The notes under the pieces were generated by a model, which saw only the letters and a program-made list of their open reading frames with translations, was not told the DNA's origin and did no database searches. The position numbers were made by a program, and so were the translations under genes. A DNA stretch of 64,000 bases from Nostoc sp. FACHB-152 (lineage in GTDB: Bacteria > Cyanobacteriota > Cyanobacteriia > Cyanobacteriales > Nostocaceae). The DNA lies in the NCBI RefSeq assembly GCF_014697475.1, contig NZ_JACJRV010000023.1, positions 1 to 64,000 on the forward strand, written 5' to 3'. Positions 35,994 through 45,795 of the stretch are shown piece after piece; positions within the stretch are counted from its first letter, which is position 1, and each line of letters opens with the position of its first letter.

Positions 35994-36848
35994 TTATTGA
36001 TATACATAAAAACCTTTACCATTTTTTCTACCATATAGTCCCGCATCTACCATTTTTTTGAGTAGTGGGCATGGTCGATATTTACTATCGTTAAAGTTTT
36101 CGTACAAAACTTCAATAGAAAATAAAATTGTATCTAACCCAATTAAATCTGCTGTTTCTAAAGGCCCCATTTTATGACCAAAACAGCCTTTAAAGATTTT
36201 ATCTACATCTTCTGCCGTGGCAACTTGGTCTTGCAATAAAAACACTGCTTCATTAATAGTTAACATTAATACACGGTTAGATACAAAACCGGGTGCATCA
36301 TTAACTATTACGCATTCTTTACCCATTTGAGATAGCATTTGTTTGGCTATCTCAATTGTGTTTTCTGAAGTATGGTAGCCCCGAATCATCTCTACCATTG
36401 GCTTCATTGGTACAGGGTTCATAAAGTGAATTCCAATCACTTTATCGGCTCGTTGAGTAGCCGAAGCAATGCGGGTAATAGGAATTGCTGACGTGTTAGC
36501 AGCAAATACACAATCTGCTGGGCAGATAGCATCAATCAAAGAATATACTTGTTTTTTAGTATCCCATTTTTCAGTGACATTTTCTATAACAAAATCAGTA
36601 TTTTCTAAAAGTTTATAGTTTGTCGAAAATTCTATTTTATTGATGATTTCTTCTAGATTGGTTGTTTTGTCTTTTTTCTGAAACAAAGATTGAAAGCGAA
36701 TATTATTTCTAATTTCGTGTTGAGCTTTATCGAGAATTTCTTCTTTAATATCTACCAAAATTACATTATGGTTTGTTTGAGCAATATTTTGGGCGACTCC
36801 TATCCCCATGACACCAGCACCGACAACACCAACAGTTTGAATTTTCAT
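35994..36848 (-). CDS. 3-hydroxyacyl-CoA dehydrogenase-like, extender-unit cassette (FkbK type)
   Basis: This 284-residue NAD-dependent dehydrogenase has the N-terminal dinucleotide motif VGVVGAGVMGIGVA, then NTSAIPIT and IGIHFMNPVPMKPMVE, and the C-terminal helical domain with GHKMGPLETADLIGLDT. It is the normal length for the 3-hydroxybutyryl-CoA dehydrogenase family. Beside FkbH, a free ACP and an acyl-CoA dehydrogenase homologue it most likely oxidises glyceryl-ACP on the way to hydroxymalonyl-ACP. A ribosome site AGGATAA lies before the ATG. It is separated from the PKS by an 84-base gap holding a hairpin repeat. Confidence 0.9.
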   Translation of the reverse strand: MKIQTVGVVGAGVMGIGVAQNIAQTNHNVILVDIKEEILDKAQHEIRNNIRFQSLFQKKDKTTNLEEIINKIEFSTNYKLLENTDFVIENVTEKWDTKKQVYSLIDAICPADCVFAANTSAIPITRIASATQRADKVIGIHFMNPVPMKPMVEMIRGYHTSENTIEIAKQMLSQMGKECVIVNDAPGFVSNRVLMLTINEAVFLLQDQVATAEDVDKIFKGCFGHKMGPLETADLIGLDTILFSIEVLYENFNDSKYRPCPLLKKMVDAGLYGRKNGKGFYVYQ

Positions 36849-36896
36849 AATTGTTATCCTGAATAAATTAAGGTTTTTTAACTTATTAGAGAATGC

Positions 36897-36920
36897 GGTG
36901 CGTTTTCCCTGTAACGCACC
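36897..36920. repeat. GGTGCGTT hairpin (REP-like) inside the operon
   Basis: A perfect 8-base inverted repeat GGTGCGTT / AACGCACC with an 8-base loop lies between the second PKS gene and the dehydrogenase gene. GGTGCGTTACG-type hairpins are abundant intergenic repeats in filamentous cyanobacteria. There is no clear U-tract, so a full terminator is doubtful; partial attenuation or mRNA-end protection is possible. Confidence 0.65.
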
Positions 36921-36932
36921 CTACATATACTG

Positions 36933-39900
36933 TTAGTTTGACAGTTGCATATCAGATGTTTCTTCTAATTCCTCTAATTCTTCTATGAGAATTTCTTCAA
37001 TTACTAAGGCGAATTCGGCAATAGTAGGAGCTTCAAACAACAGGCGTACTGGTAAGTCAATTTGAAAGATTGTGCGAAGTTGAGAAATTAAGACTGTTCC
37101 TGTTAGTGAATCTCCGCCCAATGCAAAGAAGCTGTCATGAATACCTATTTGTTCAATACCTAGAAACTCTTGATAAACTTCAACCAGTTTTTTCTCTAAC
37201 TCGTTAGTAGGAGGAGCATAAGCATTTTTTAATTTTGGTCGGGAATGATGAGTAGTTAAATTAGCTTGGGTAACAGTATTTTTATCAGTAAATGCGGCTG
37301 ATGTAGTTGCCTGAGCTAAAATTATATGGTCTGTAAAAGGTGCAAATTCTGAAAACGCTATTACTTGATCAAAACCATGAGATTTGAGTTCTTGTTCCCA
37401 TTTTTCTTGAGATAAAAAGGGATTGCACATATTCCGATCGCCTTGTGCATCTTCTATCGGACTCATCAGCAGCGCGTCAATAAACTCAAACTCTAGACGG
37501 GGTTGAGTTGTTTCCCAAAGTAGTAGTAAACCGCCAGGTGCAAGTAAAGAACGAAGCTTTTCGAGAGTCTCTCCAATATTTTTAGAAACGTGCAGCACTT
37601 GGAAAGCTACGATGACATCAAAGCTGTAACTTGAGTATCCCTGTTCTTGTGGCGATCGCTCAATGTCTAACAACTCATATTCCACAAATGGATAATCGCT
37701 AAATTTCTTTTTGGCCGTATTCAAAAAGAAGCTACCAACATCGGTAAAAGTATATTTTGTCCTCTGTGGTGGTAGCATGGGTAATAATTCTGCTGTACCT
37801 GTACCAGTTCCTCCACCAATTTCCAGAATTCTCAGATTTACATTGGATGGTACTACTTTTAACACCTGTTGTAAGCATACGCGCATGATGGAGTTATAGT
37901 ACAAATCTTCGGGTAATTGTTGAACTGAAAATTCTCCTTCTTTTAATAAGGTGGAAACATGAAACTCTAATGGTTCTTTTTCCCCAGTTAGTAACGCCAC
38001 CATATTTTCACCATAGAGTTGTAATAGCTCTATTGGTTGTGGTGTGTCTCTCCATTTGACTTTAACTTCTACCAACAATTGATTAACCAACTCTGCGGAA
38101 ATTGGTGATAAATTGGCAAACAATTCTTGTTCTTGATTTAACTTACCTTGCTCTACTAATATCTCCAGCCATCGACTTAGTAATTCTTTGTAGGGTGGAA
38201 TAATCTTAGATTCTGTAAAAAATTCTTCTAAGGAATACTTGTGATTAGGATTCTGGAAAATTCCTAGTTGTGATATTGCTAGATGAATATAAGCAATACA
38301 CAAGCGATCGCACCATTCTCTTTTCTCTTGGAAAATTTGCTCGTCAAAGTTTGCAACACCCATACTAGCTTGGCGTTGACCAACTTCTACTAGAGATTGC
38401 CAAAGTCTTGATGTAGATTTGGGTTGCGAAGTTATTTCTACAGGTGATAATTCTTGTGGTTCAATCCAATATCTTTGGCGCTCAAAAGGATAAGTTGGTA
38501 AAGGAAGGCGATATCGACGCTCATGGCTATGAAATCCTGTCCAATCAATCTTGACTCCCTCTAACCATAGCTGACCTAATGTATTCAAAATAAAAGCAAT
38601 ATCTGATTGTTTCTCATAAACATAGCGCAGGGAAGATAATACTACTAAGTCATCTCCAGCAATATTATCTAAACATTGCCTTGCTAAACTGCTGAGTGCT
38701 TGTCCCGCGCCTACTTCTAATAAAATCGGACTGTGCTGTTCCCATAGTTGCTGTAATCCATCAGCAAAGCGTACTGGTTGACATAGATGCTGTGTCCAAT
38801 AGCTGGGGTTTGTAGCTTGTTCAGATGTAATCCAGGTTCCTGTGACGTTGGAGAGATAAGGAATTTGCGGTGGTTGAAGATTGATAGTTTGTACCAGTTG
38901 GGTGAAAGAGTCTGCGATCGCTTCCATCATGAAAGAATGAAAAGCATGGGATGTCTGCAATTGACGACAGGCTAAACCCTTAGCGCGTAACTCCTGTGAT
39001 AATTCCTCTACAGCTTGGATAGTTCCTGCCACAACACATTGAAATGCGCCATTAACTGCTGATAGAGAAAGGTTTTCATTTAAATAAGGTTGGACTTGTT
39101 GCTCTGTTAAAGGAACCGCTAACATCGCTCCCCCTGGCAACTTTTGAATCATTTGCGCCCTAGCAGCCACCAGAGCGATCGCATCTTCTAAAGATAATAC
39201 CCCGGCTAAGGTTGCGGCTACATATTCACCAATGCTGTAACCAATCATCGCTACGGGACGAACACCCCAAGACATCCATAATTGAGCTAAAGCATACTCA
39301 ACAGCAAATAAAGCAGGCTGAGTCAAATAAGTTTGATTGAGTTTCTCTGTAGCCGGGTCGATTGCTTGAGTATCACGCCCCAACATTTGGCGTAAATTGA
39401 TACCTGGCTTTTCCTGAGTTTCTGTTGGCTGATGAGGAGGATAGATAACTTGTTGGAGGTCAATATCTAGCAAAGGCTGGAACAGAGCAAAACAACGGTC
39501 AAGATGTTCCCGAAAAGTCGGCTCTAATTGATAAAGTTCAAGAGCCATATTGAGGTACTGAGTTCCTAACCCAGTAAACATAAAGGCTATGGGGCGTTGA
39601 TTCGTCTCTTGAGTGTTAGTCAAAACTCGTTTGGGATTTTGCAGCGCAATTATCGCATCTGGTATGTCTTGACAAACAACCGCGCGCCGATGAGTAAAAG
39701 GATGACGACCAACTTGTAATGTATAAGCTACATCTGCAAGGTTCAATTCTGGGTGCTGTTGCAGATGGTTAACTAAATTTGCTGTCGCCGTCTCTAAAGC
39801 CGATTCAGTTTTGGCAGAAAGTACCAACAGCTGATAACTTCTCCCCTGCTCCCCTGCTCCCCTGCTCCCCTGCTCCAAAAAGGGTGCTTCTTCTAAAACA

Positions 39901-41180
39901 ACATGAGCATTAGTTCCTCCAAGACCAAAAGAACTCACTCCAGCACGGCGGGGTGTGCCATTTTTTTCCCATTCGCAAAGTTGGGTATTGACGTAAAAAG
40001 GACTGTTGGCAAAGTCTATTTCTGGGTTAGGTGCTTCAAAATGCAAACTAGGTGGTATTTGCTGATACTTAATAGCCAGAGCAGTCTTAATTAAGCCTGT
40101 GACCCCGGCTGCTGTATTTAAATGGCTGACATTCGGTTTAACTGAACCAATCGCACAATAATTTTTTTGATGAGTTTTGGCCCGAAATACCTTTTCTAAA
40201 GCGCGAATTTCAATCGGATCGCCCAAAGGTGTACCACTCCCATGAGTTTCAATATAGGTGATTGTTTCCGGGTTGAAATCAGCTATCGCTTGAGCTTCGG
40301 CAATTACCTCTGCTTGTCCAGCCACGCTTGGTGCCGTGAAACTGACCTTTTCTGCACCATCGTTATTAATTGCTGAACCTTTAATTACTCCATAGATATA
40401 ATCACCATCGGCGACAGCATCCTCTAGTCTTTTGAGAACAACTATCCCTGCGCCTCTACCAAAAGGCCCGCCAGAAGCTTTGGCATCAAAAGCACGAGTG
40501 TGCGCGTCAGGAGAGGCCATACCATCAGCTTGATAGAGATAACCCTCGATTTGTGGCACTTGGATCGCAATGCCTCCAGCCAGTGCCATATCACATTGGT
40601 AACTCAGCAGTCCTTTACAAGCCAGATGAACAGCAACTAAGGAAGTAGAGCAAGCACAACCTACACTGACACTTGGCCCCTTAAGGTTCAATTTATAGGA
40701 AACTCTTGTAGGTATAAAATCTTTATCGTTGCCAAGCGTAATAGGCAGATTTAAGGATTTGAGGAGGTCGGGATGAGAAGCAAGATTGTGAAATAAATAA
40801 GTGCTGAGGTTTCCGCCTGCATATATAGCAGTGAGATTATTTTCTACTTTTGGATCGTAACCCGCATTTTCTAAAGCCTCCCAAGCACACTCTAAAAAGA
40901 TGCGTTGCTGTGGGTCTATAACTTCAGCTTCTCTAGGAGAGTAACCAAAGAAAGCAGCATCAAACATTTCAATGTCATCTAAAATAAACCCGGCTTTCAC
41001 ATAACTAGGGTCGCGTAAATCAACTGGATCTACCCCAGATGCGAGTAATTCTGCATCGCTAAAAAATGAAATAGACTCTACACCGTTGCATAAATTTTGC
41101 CAAAATTGAGCCACATTTTTAGCTCCAGGAAACCGTCCAGCCATACCAATGATTGCTATACCCTTTAATCGATTATCCAT
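36933..41180 (-). CDS. Type I PKS: KS-AT-MT-ACP
   Basis: This 1415-residue one-module PKS has a KS with active Cys177 (CACSTSL) and the two catalytic histidine motifs (THGSGTPLGDP, KPNVSHLNTAAG). The AT nucleophile motif reads GYSIGEY at about residue 646 instead of GHSIG, and the substrate motif is HAFH. An embedded SAM methyltransferase follows (ILEIGGGTGTGTAEL from residue 1118, then TDVGSFFL), then an ACP (FFALGGDSL, Ser1358) and a Glu-rich tail. There is no KR, DH or ER, so the beta-keto group stays unless methylated as an enol or transaminated. HAFH suggests malonyl, but the extender cassette lies directly downstream and this AT or the one before it must use its product. The start overlaps the preceding gene by 8 bases. 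Residues about 435-446 come from an 8-base tandem repeat. Confidence 0.92.
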   Translation of the reverse strand: MDNRLKGIAIIGMAGRFPGAKNVAQFWQNLCNGVESISFFSDAELLASGVDPVDLRDPSYVKAGFILDDIEMFDAAFFGYSPREAEVIDPQQRIFLECAWEALENAGYDPKVENNLTAIYAGGNLSTYLFHNLASHPDLLKSLNLPITLGNDKDFIPTRVSYKLNLKGPSVSVGCACSTSLVAVHLACKGLLSYQCDMALAGGIAIQVPQIEGYLYQADGMASPDAHTRAFDAKASGGPFGRGAGIVVLKRLEDAVADGDYIYGVIKGSAINNDGAEKVSFTAPSVAGQAEVIAEAQAIADFNPETITYIETHGSGTPLGDPIEIRALEKVFRAKTHQKNYCAIGSVKPNVSHLNTAAGVTGLIKTALAIKYQQIPPSLHFEAPNPEIDFANSPFYVNTQLCEWEKNGTPRRAGVSSFGLGGTNAHVVLEEAPFLEQGSRGAGEQGRSYQLLVLSAKTESALETATANLVNHLQQHPELNLADVAYTLQVGRHPFTHRRAVVCQDIPDAIIALQNPKRVLTNTQETNQRPIAFMFTGLGTQYLNMALELYQLEPTFREHLDRCFALFQPLLDIDLQQVIYPPHQPTETQEKPGINLRQMLGRDTQAIDPATEKLNQTYLTQPALFAVEYALAQLWMSWGVRPVAMIGYSIGEYVAATLAGVLSLEDAIALVAARAQMIQKLPGGAMLAVPLTEQQVQPYLNENLSLSAVNGAFQCVVAGTIQAVEELSQELRAKGLACRQLQTSHAFHSFMMEAIADSFTQLVQTINLQPPQIPYLSNVTGTWITSEQATNPSYWTQHLCQPVRFADGLQQLWEQHSPILLEVGAGQALSSLARQCLDNIAGDDLVVLSSLRYVYEKQSDIAFILNTLGQLWLEGVKIDWTGFHSHERRYRLPLPTYPFERQRYWIEPQELSPVEITSQPKSTSRLWQSLVEVGQRQASMGVANFDEQIFQEKREWCDRLCIAYIHLAISQLGIFQNPNHKYSLEEFFTESKIIPPYKELLSRWLEILVEQGKLNQEQELFANLSPISAELVNQLLVEVKVKWRDTPQPIELLQLYGENMVALLTGEKEPLEFHVSTLLKEGEFSVQQLPEDLYYNSIMRVCLQQVLKVVPSNVNLRILEIGGGTGTGTAELLPMLPPQRTKYTFTDVGSFFLNTAKKKFSDYPFVEYELLDIERSPQEQGYSSYSFDVIVAFQVLHVSKNIGETLEKLRSLLAPGGLLLLWETTQPRLEFEFIDALLMSPIEDAQGDRNMCNPFLSQEKWEQELKSHGFDQVIAFSEFAPFTDHIILAQATTSAAFTDKNTVTQANLTTHHSRPKLKNAYAPPTNELEKKLVEVYQEFLGIEQIGIHDSFFALGGDSLTGTVLISQLRTIFQIDLPVRLLFEAPTIAEFALVIEEILIEELEELEETSDMQLSN
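39841..39876. repeat. 8-base tandem repeat CTCCCCTG, 4.5 copies, in KS-AT linker
   Basis: CTCCCCTG is repeated 4.5 times without error inside the PKS gene. Because 8 is not a multiple of 3 the repeat is read in all three frames and encodes a low-complexity EQGSRGAGEQGRS stretch just after the KS. The sister PKS has a shorter, unrelated linker at the same place. Copy-number slippage of three units would be frame-neutral. Confidence 0.85.
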
Positions 41181-44100
41181 ATTTATGCACCTTCCGCCTT
41201 TGCTTCATCTGTTCCATTTCTTCAGCGATCGCAGCTTCTTGTCTCTGGACACGCTTCTCTACTTGCTCAAACACGGGTTGTTGATTTTCTTGCTGATTTA
41301 GATGTTCTGCTAAGGCAGTTATTGTGGGATATTCAAATAATTCAGATGTTGATATCTTGCGGTTTAAAGCTGCTTGTAGTTTGCCCCGCACTTGCACCAC
41401 AAGCAGTGAGTCTCCACCTAATTCAAAGAAATTATCGTAACATCCAATCTCTTGCAAACTGAGAACTTCTTGCCAAATATTGGCAATTAATTTTTCTGTC
41501 TCATTCTGCGGAGGAATACAGGGATTTTGTAAATTCGGTCTGGGATAAAGCAATGATAATTTGGCTTGCTGACTATCAGTTTTTGAGGTCAAATTATCAA
41601 AGTTAATCCATTGTTTAATTCTCGCTGCTAATGCCCCTGTAGAGACAACTATTTGGCTGAATGCAGCATAATTCAATTTAACATAATTAACGATATTTGT
41701 AAAAACCTTTATTCCTTCCTCAGGCTGAATGGCTAAACTAGCCAAATTTGTCGAAATGTATGATTCTTTTTCTTTGCTAATTTGCCAACCATCCCAATTC
41801 ACACTCACCCAAGGAACAGAACTAATCTGATTGTGTTGATAAACAAAATTATCCATGAAAATATTAGCAGCAGCATAAGCGACAAATCCTAATCCCCCTA
41901 ATATTGAAGCAAGGGAAGACATTAATAAACAAAAATCTAGTTGGCGATTTTGGAGGATTTGCTCTAATACAATTACGCCTCTAACTTTGGCAGCAAATTG
42001 CAGATAGCAATCATGAATATTAGTCTGTTCAATATATGAAAATGACTGGCCTTCAGTAATCCCAGCCGCATGAATTACACCATTGATTTGACCAAATAGT
42101 AATTCTCCTTGAGCAATCACGTTTTGCATTTGTGCTAAATTGGCCACATCCGCGCTGATTACCAAAACTTCAGCACCTAAATCTTCCAGTGCTTGCAATT
42201 TTTTAATCTTGCGACTAGTGCGATCGCTTTCATCATGAACGCTCAACCACTGCTCCCACTCTGACTTGAGAGGAATTATGGAACGGCTTGTTAAAATTAG
42301 TTTTGCTTTGACTGTTTTTGCCAAATGTTCTGCTATTACAAGTCCAATACCACCCATTCCCCCGGTGATTAAATAAACTCCTTCTTCCTTTAATTTTGAT
42401 GTTGCTGGTGGAAATTTATGTAATTTTATCGGTTCAAAAGTTTGGAGCCAACGATTATTTCCCCGATAAGCAACCACAGAATCAAAATTATGACTAATCA
42501 ATTCTTGCACTAGCAGATTTATTAGTTGCTGCTGCTGCAAACTTCTTTCCTCAGGAAGAACAATATCAATACTGCGACAATGAATATGAGAATATTCTTG
42601 AGGAATTACCTTTACCGCTCCCAGCAAAGTTGTCTTTTCTGGATAGAGAATTTCGCTTCCGGTTACTGATTGCATCTGATTAGAAATAACCGTGATTTGA
42701 ACCTCGCTGGTAATATTTAATTTAGCTAATGCTTGGACTATGAATAGCAAACTGAACAATCCTTGCTCTTGCGCCAGTTCCAGTTCTACTGATGCTGAAG
42801 CTGAATGATTTTGTGATGTAATACTCCAGAGATGAACTATCTTTGTTGGGAGATTATTTTGCCTGTGCAACTCTCGCAATAAACTATCATAGTCACTACT
42901 TAGTTGAGGATTGAGGCTATATTGGCGATCGCTTAATTTGGTGAACTTCGATCCAATCTTGATCGCGATCGCATCTTCTCCCAGTTGTTCAACTAAATCA
43001 GAACTGAAGCTCAACTCATTAGTGAATATTAAAGTTTTAGATTCTTTAACTGGTAATTTTTGCTGTTCTAAAGGCGTTGGCGGTAAAGATTGTTTCCACA
43101 AAGGTACATAAAACCAATCCGCTATATCAGGCTTTTTCGCTAATGGTTCAGATTTAGTACGTTCTTGTTCAATCCAGTAACGCTGACGCTCAAAGGGATA
43201 AGTTGGTAAGGGGAGACGATGACGGAACTCGCCGCTATAGAATCCTGACCAATCTATCTGTACTCCATATAACCAAAGTTTACCTAGAGAGTTAAGTACA
43301 AATGCTGCATCTGACTGCTTTTCTCTAGGATGGGGTAATGAACACAATGCGGCCGAATGAGAATGTTTTTTTGCTAAAGTACCTAAACTGCGTCCTGGCC
43401 CTACTTCCAGCAAGATATAATTTGGCTCTTGCAGTAATGTGGAGATACCTGCACTAAACTGCACTGTTTGTCTTAAATGTGTTACCCAGTAATTAGGATC
43501 TGTAGCTTGTTGGGCTGTAATCCAGGTTCCGGTGACGTTAGAAATAAAGGGTATTTGGGGAGGATTGAGTGTAACTTGTTGAACTGCTTTGATAAATGGC
43601 TCTAAAATCGGTTCCATCATCCCAGAATGAAAAGCATGGGATGTATGCAAACGGCGACACTCTACACCTAATGCTGTGAGTCTTTGTTGAAGTGCGTCTA
43701 TAGCATCGTGGGTTCCAGAAACGACGCAGGAAGAAGGTGCATTACTAGCAGCTAAAGATAAATTGTCATTTAATAAACTTTGAACTTCTGCTGCTGATTG
43801 AGAAATAGAAAGCATAGCACCTGCTGGAAGTTGTTGCATCAGTCGCCCACGCCTAGCAACTAAAGTTAAAGCATCTTCTAGGGAAAATACACCAGCAAGA
43901 CAAGCTGCAACATATTCACCAATGCTATGACCAATCATGGCACTAGGAGAAATCCCCCAAGACATCCATAATTTAGCTAAAGCATATTCAATTACAAATA
44001 AAGTGGGTTGAGCGATCGCAGTTTGTTGGAGTTTTTCGTCTACTAGTGATTCATTTTCCTGAGGATAAATAACTGAACGCAAATCCAATCCAAGATGAGG

Positions 44101-45777
44101 TTGGAGTAATTGACAGCATAAATCAACCTGTTCTTGAAAAATTACCTCAGTCTGGTAAAGTTCTTTACCCATATCTACATACTGAGAACCTTGTCCGGGA
44201 AACATAAAGGCGATCGCCCGATAAGCAGACTCTTGGTATCTCGTTACTGCTGTATTAAAGGTATTTACGGCATCTTCAGTATCTTGACACACCAGCATTC
44301 GCCGATGATTAAACTCTTTACGTCCTACTTGCAGCGTATAAGCGACATCTGCAAGATTTAGGTCTGGATGCTGCTGAAGGTGGTTGAATAAATTTGTAGT
44401 TGCAGTCTCTAAAGCCGTTTCAGTCTTGGCTGAAAGCAGCAATAATTTATACTTTCTCCCCTCGTTACTCTCCTCCAACAAGGGGGCTTCTTCAAGAATT
44501 ACATGAGCATTAGTGCCACCCATACCTAAAGAACTCACACCAGCACGACGAGGGGTAAATCCCTGTTTCCATTGAGTCAGTTTCGTATTGACGTAAAAAG
44601 GACTATTAGCAAAATCAATTTTAGGATTGGGTTGCTCAAAATTCAGACTAGGCGGTATTTGCTGATGTTTGAGGGCTAGAACAGTTTTGATTAATCCGGC
44701 AATTCCGGCGGCAGCGTCAAGATGACCAATATTGGGTTTCACTGAACCGATCGCACAAAAACCCTTTTGCTCGGTATGGGCGCGAAAAACCTTGGTGAGG
44801 GCAGCAATTTCTATGGGATCGCCCAAAGCTGTACCTGTACCGTGAGTTTCGATGTAACTAATAGTGTTAGGTTCAACCTCAGCCAATATCATTGCTTCGG
44901 CGATCGCTTCTGCTTGACCATCCACACTAGGGGCTGTAAAGCCGACTTTGGCAGCACCATCATTATTAATAGCAGCACCTTTAATTACCGCATGAATGTA
45001 GTCACCATCTGCAACAGCTTCACTCAATCGCTTGAGTACCACCACACCTAAACCATTACCAATAGTGATTCCTTGTGCTTTTGCATCAAAGGCGTAGCAA
45101 TGACCATCGGGGGATAAAGTTCCGCCTGGTTCATGTAAATAACCAGTTTTTTGGGGGATATGAATTGATACTCCTCCCGCCAAAGCCATATCACATTGGT
45201 AATTTAATAAGCTTTGACAAGCGAGGGTGATACTAACTAATGAAGTCGAGCAAGCTGTTTGAACAGTTAAACTTGGCCCGGTCAGATTCAATTTGTAGGA
45301 TACGCGAGTCGCCAGATAATCTTTGTCATTTCCAATCGAAGTTTGATAACAAGTTACCGAGCCAACACTATCTTTATTTAAATCAAAACTTAAATAGTTA
45401 TTATGACTAGCACCAGCATAAACCCCAATGCGTTCTTTGCACCTAGTAGAGTCATAACCAGCATTTTCTAGGGCAGTATAAGCACATTCTAAAAATAAGC
45501 GCTGTTGTGGATCTGTAGTTTCAGCTTCCTTGGGATTAATATCAAAAAATGCGGCATCAAATAGTTCAATATCTTCTAAGATGCACCCAGATTTTACGTA
45601 ATTTTTATCGTTAAGAAAAGATGAGTTGATGCCTGCGGCGGTTAATTCCTCATCTGTAAAATAGGAAATAGACTCTACCCCAGTGGATAAATTCTGCCAA
45701 AATTCTGCAATATTTTTGGCTCCAGGGAAACGCCCCGCCATGCCGATAATAGCTATCTCTTCTATAGATTCACTCAT
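41173..45777 (-). CDS. Type I PKS: KS-AT-KR-ACP
   Basis: This is a 1534-residue one-module PKS. The KS has Cys176 (TACSTSL), THGTGTALGDP and KPNIGHLDAAAG. The AT has GHSIGEY near residue 615 and HAFH, a malonyl pattern. A KR starts near residue 1133 (GVYLITGGMGGIG) with Ser in MSSLAS and Tyr/Asn in YAAAN. It lacks DH and ER, so a beta-hydroxyacyl product is expected. The ACP is FFELGGDSLL (Ser about 1457), followed by a charged coiled tail (EQVEKRVQRQEAAIAEEMEQ) that looks like a docking helix for the next PKS. It takes the chain from the FAAL-NRPS encoded 18 bases upstream, whose C-terminus has a similar basic tail, and passes it to the KS-AT-MT-ACP protein. Confidence 0.93.
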   Translation of the reverse strand: MSESIEEIAIIGMAGRFPGAKNIAEFWQNLSTGVESISYFTDEELTAAGINSSFLNDKNYVKSGCILEDIELFDAAFFDINPKEAETTDPQQRLFLECAYTALENAGYDSTRCKERIGVYAGASHNNYLSFDLNKDSVGSVTCYQTSIGNDKDYLATRVSYKLNLTGPSLTVQTACSTSLVSITLACQSLLNYQCDMALAGGVSIHIPQKTGYLHEPGGTLSPDGHCYAFDAKAQGITIGNGLGVVVLKRLSEAVADGDYIHAVIKGAAINNDGAAKVGFTAPSVDGQAEAIAEAMILAEVEPNTISYIETHGTGTALGDPIEIAALTKVFRAHTEQKGFCAIGSVKPNIGHLDAAAGIAGLIKTVLALKHQQIPPSLNFEQPNPKIDFANSPFYVNTKLTQWKQGFTPRRAGVSSLGMGGTNAHVILEEAPLLEESNEGRKYKLLLLSAKTETALETATTNLFNHLQQHPDLNLADVAYTLQVGRKEFNHRRMLVCQDTEDAVNTFNTAVTRYQESAYRAIAFMFPGQGSQYVDMGKELYQTEVIFQEQVDLCCQLLQPHLGLDLRSVIYPQENESLVDEKLQQTAIAQPTLFVIEYALAKLWMSWGISPSAMIGHSIGEYVAACLAGVFSLEDALTLVARRGRLMQQLPAGAMLSISQSAAEVQSLLNDNLSLAASNAPSSCVVSGTHDAIDALQQRLTALGVECRRLHTSHAFHSGMMEPILEPFIKAVQQVTLNPPQIPFISNVTGTWITAQQATDPNYWVTHLRQTVQFSAGISTLLQEPNYILLEVGPGRSLGTLAKKHSHSAALCSLPHPREKQSDAAFVLNSLGKLWLYGVQIDWSGFYSGEFRHRLPLPTYPFERQRYWIEQERTKSEPLAKKPDIADWFYVPLWKQSLPPTPLEQQKLPVKESKTLIFTNELSFSSDLVEQLGEDAIAIKIGSKFTKLSDRQYSLNPQLSSDYDSLLRELHRQNNLPTKIVHLWSITSQNHSASASVELELAQEQGLFSLLFIVQALAKLNITSEVQITVISNQMQSVTGSEILYPEKTTLLGAVKVIPQEYSHIHCRSIDIVLPEERSLQQQQLINLLVQELISHNFDSVVAYRGNNRWLQTFEPIKLHKFPPATSKLKEEGVYLITGGMGGIGLVIAEHLAKTVKAKLILTSRSIIPLKSEWEQWLSVHDESDRTSRKIKKLQALEDLGAEVLVISADVANLAQMQNVIAQGELLFGQINGVIHAAGITEGQSFSYIEQTNIHDCYLQFAAKVRGVIVLEQILQNRQLDFCLLMSSLASILGGLGFVAYAAANIFMDNFVYQHNQISSVPWVSVNWDGWQISKEKESYISTNLASLAIQPEEGIKVFTNIVNYVKLNYAAFSQIVVSTGALAARIKQWINFDNLTSKTDSQQAKLSLLYPRPNLQNPCIPPQNETEKLIANIWQEVLSLQEIGCYDNFFELGGDSLLVVQVRGKLQAALNRKISTSELFEYPTITALAEHLNQQENQQPVFEQVEKRVQRQEAAIAEEMEQMKQRRKVHKYG

Positions 45778-45795
45778 TTCCAGCCTACTCTCGCA

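Noticed and set aside
36897-36920. Hairpin as a strong Rho-independent terminator splitting the operon
   Set aside because: The stem is only 8 bases and lacks a U-tract, and the sequence fits a dispersed cyanobacterial repeat.
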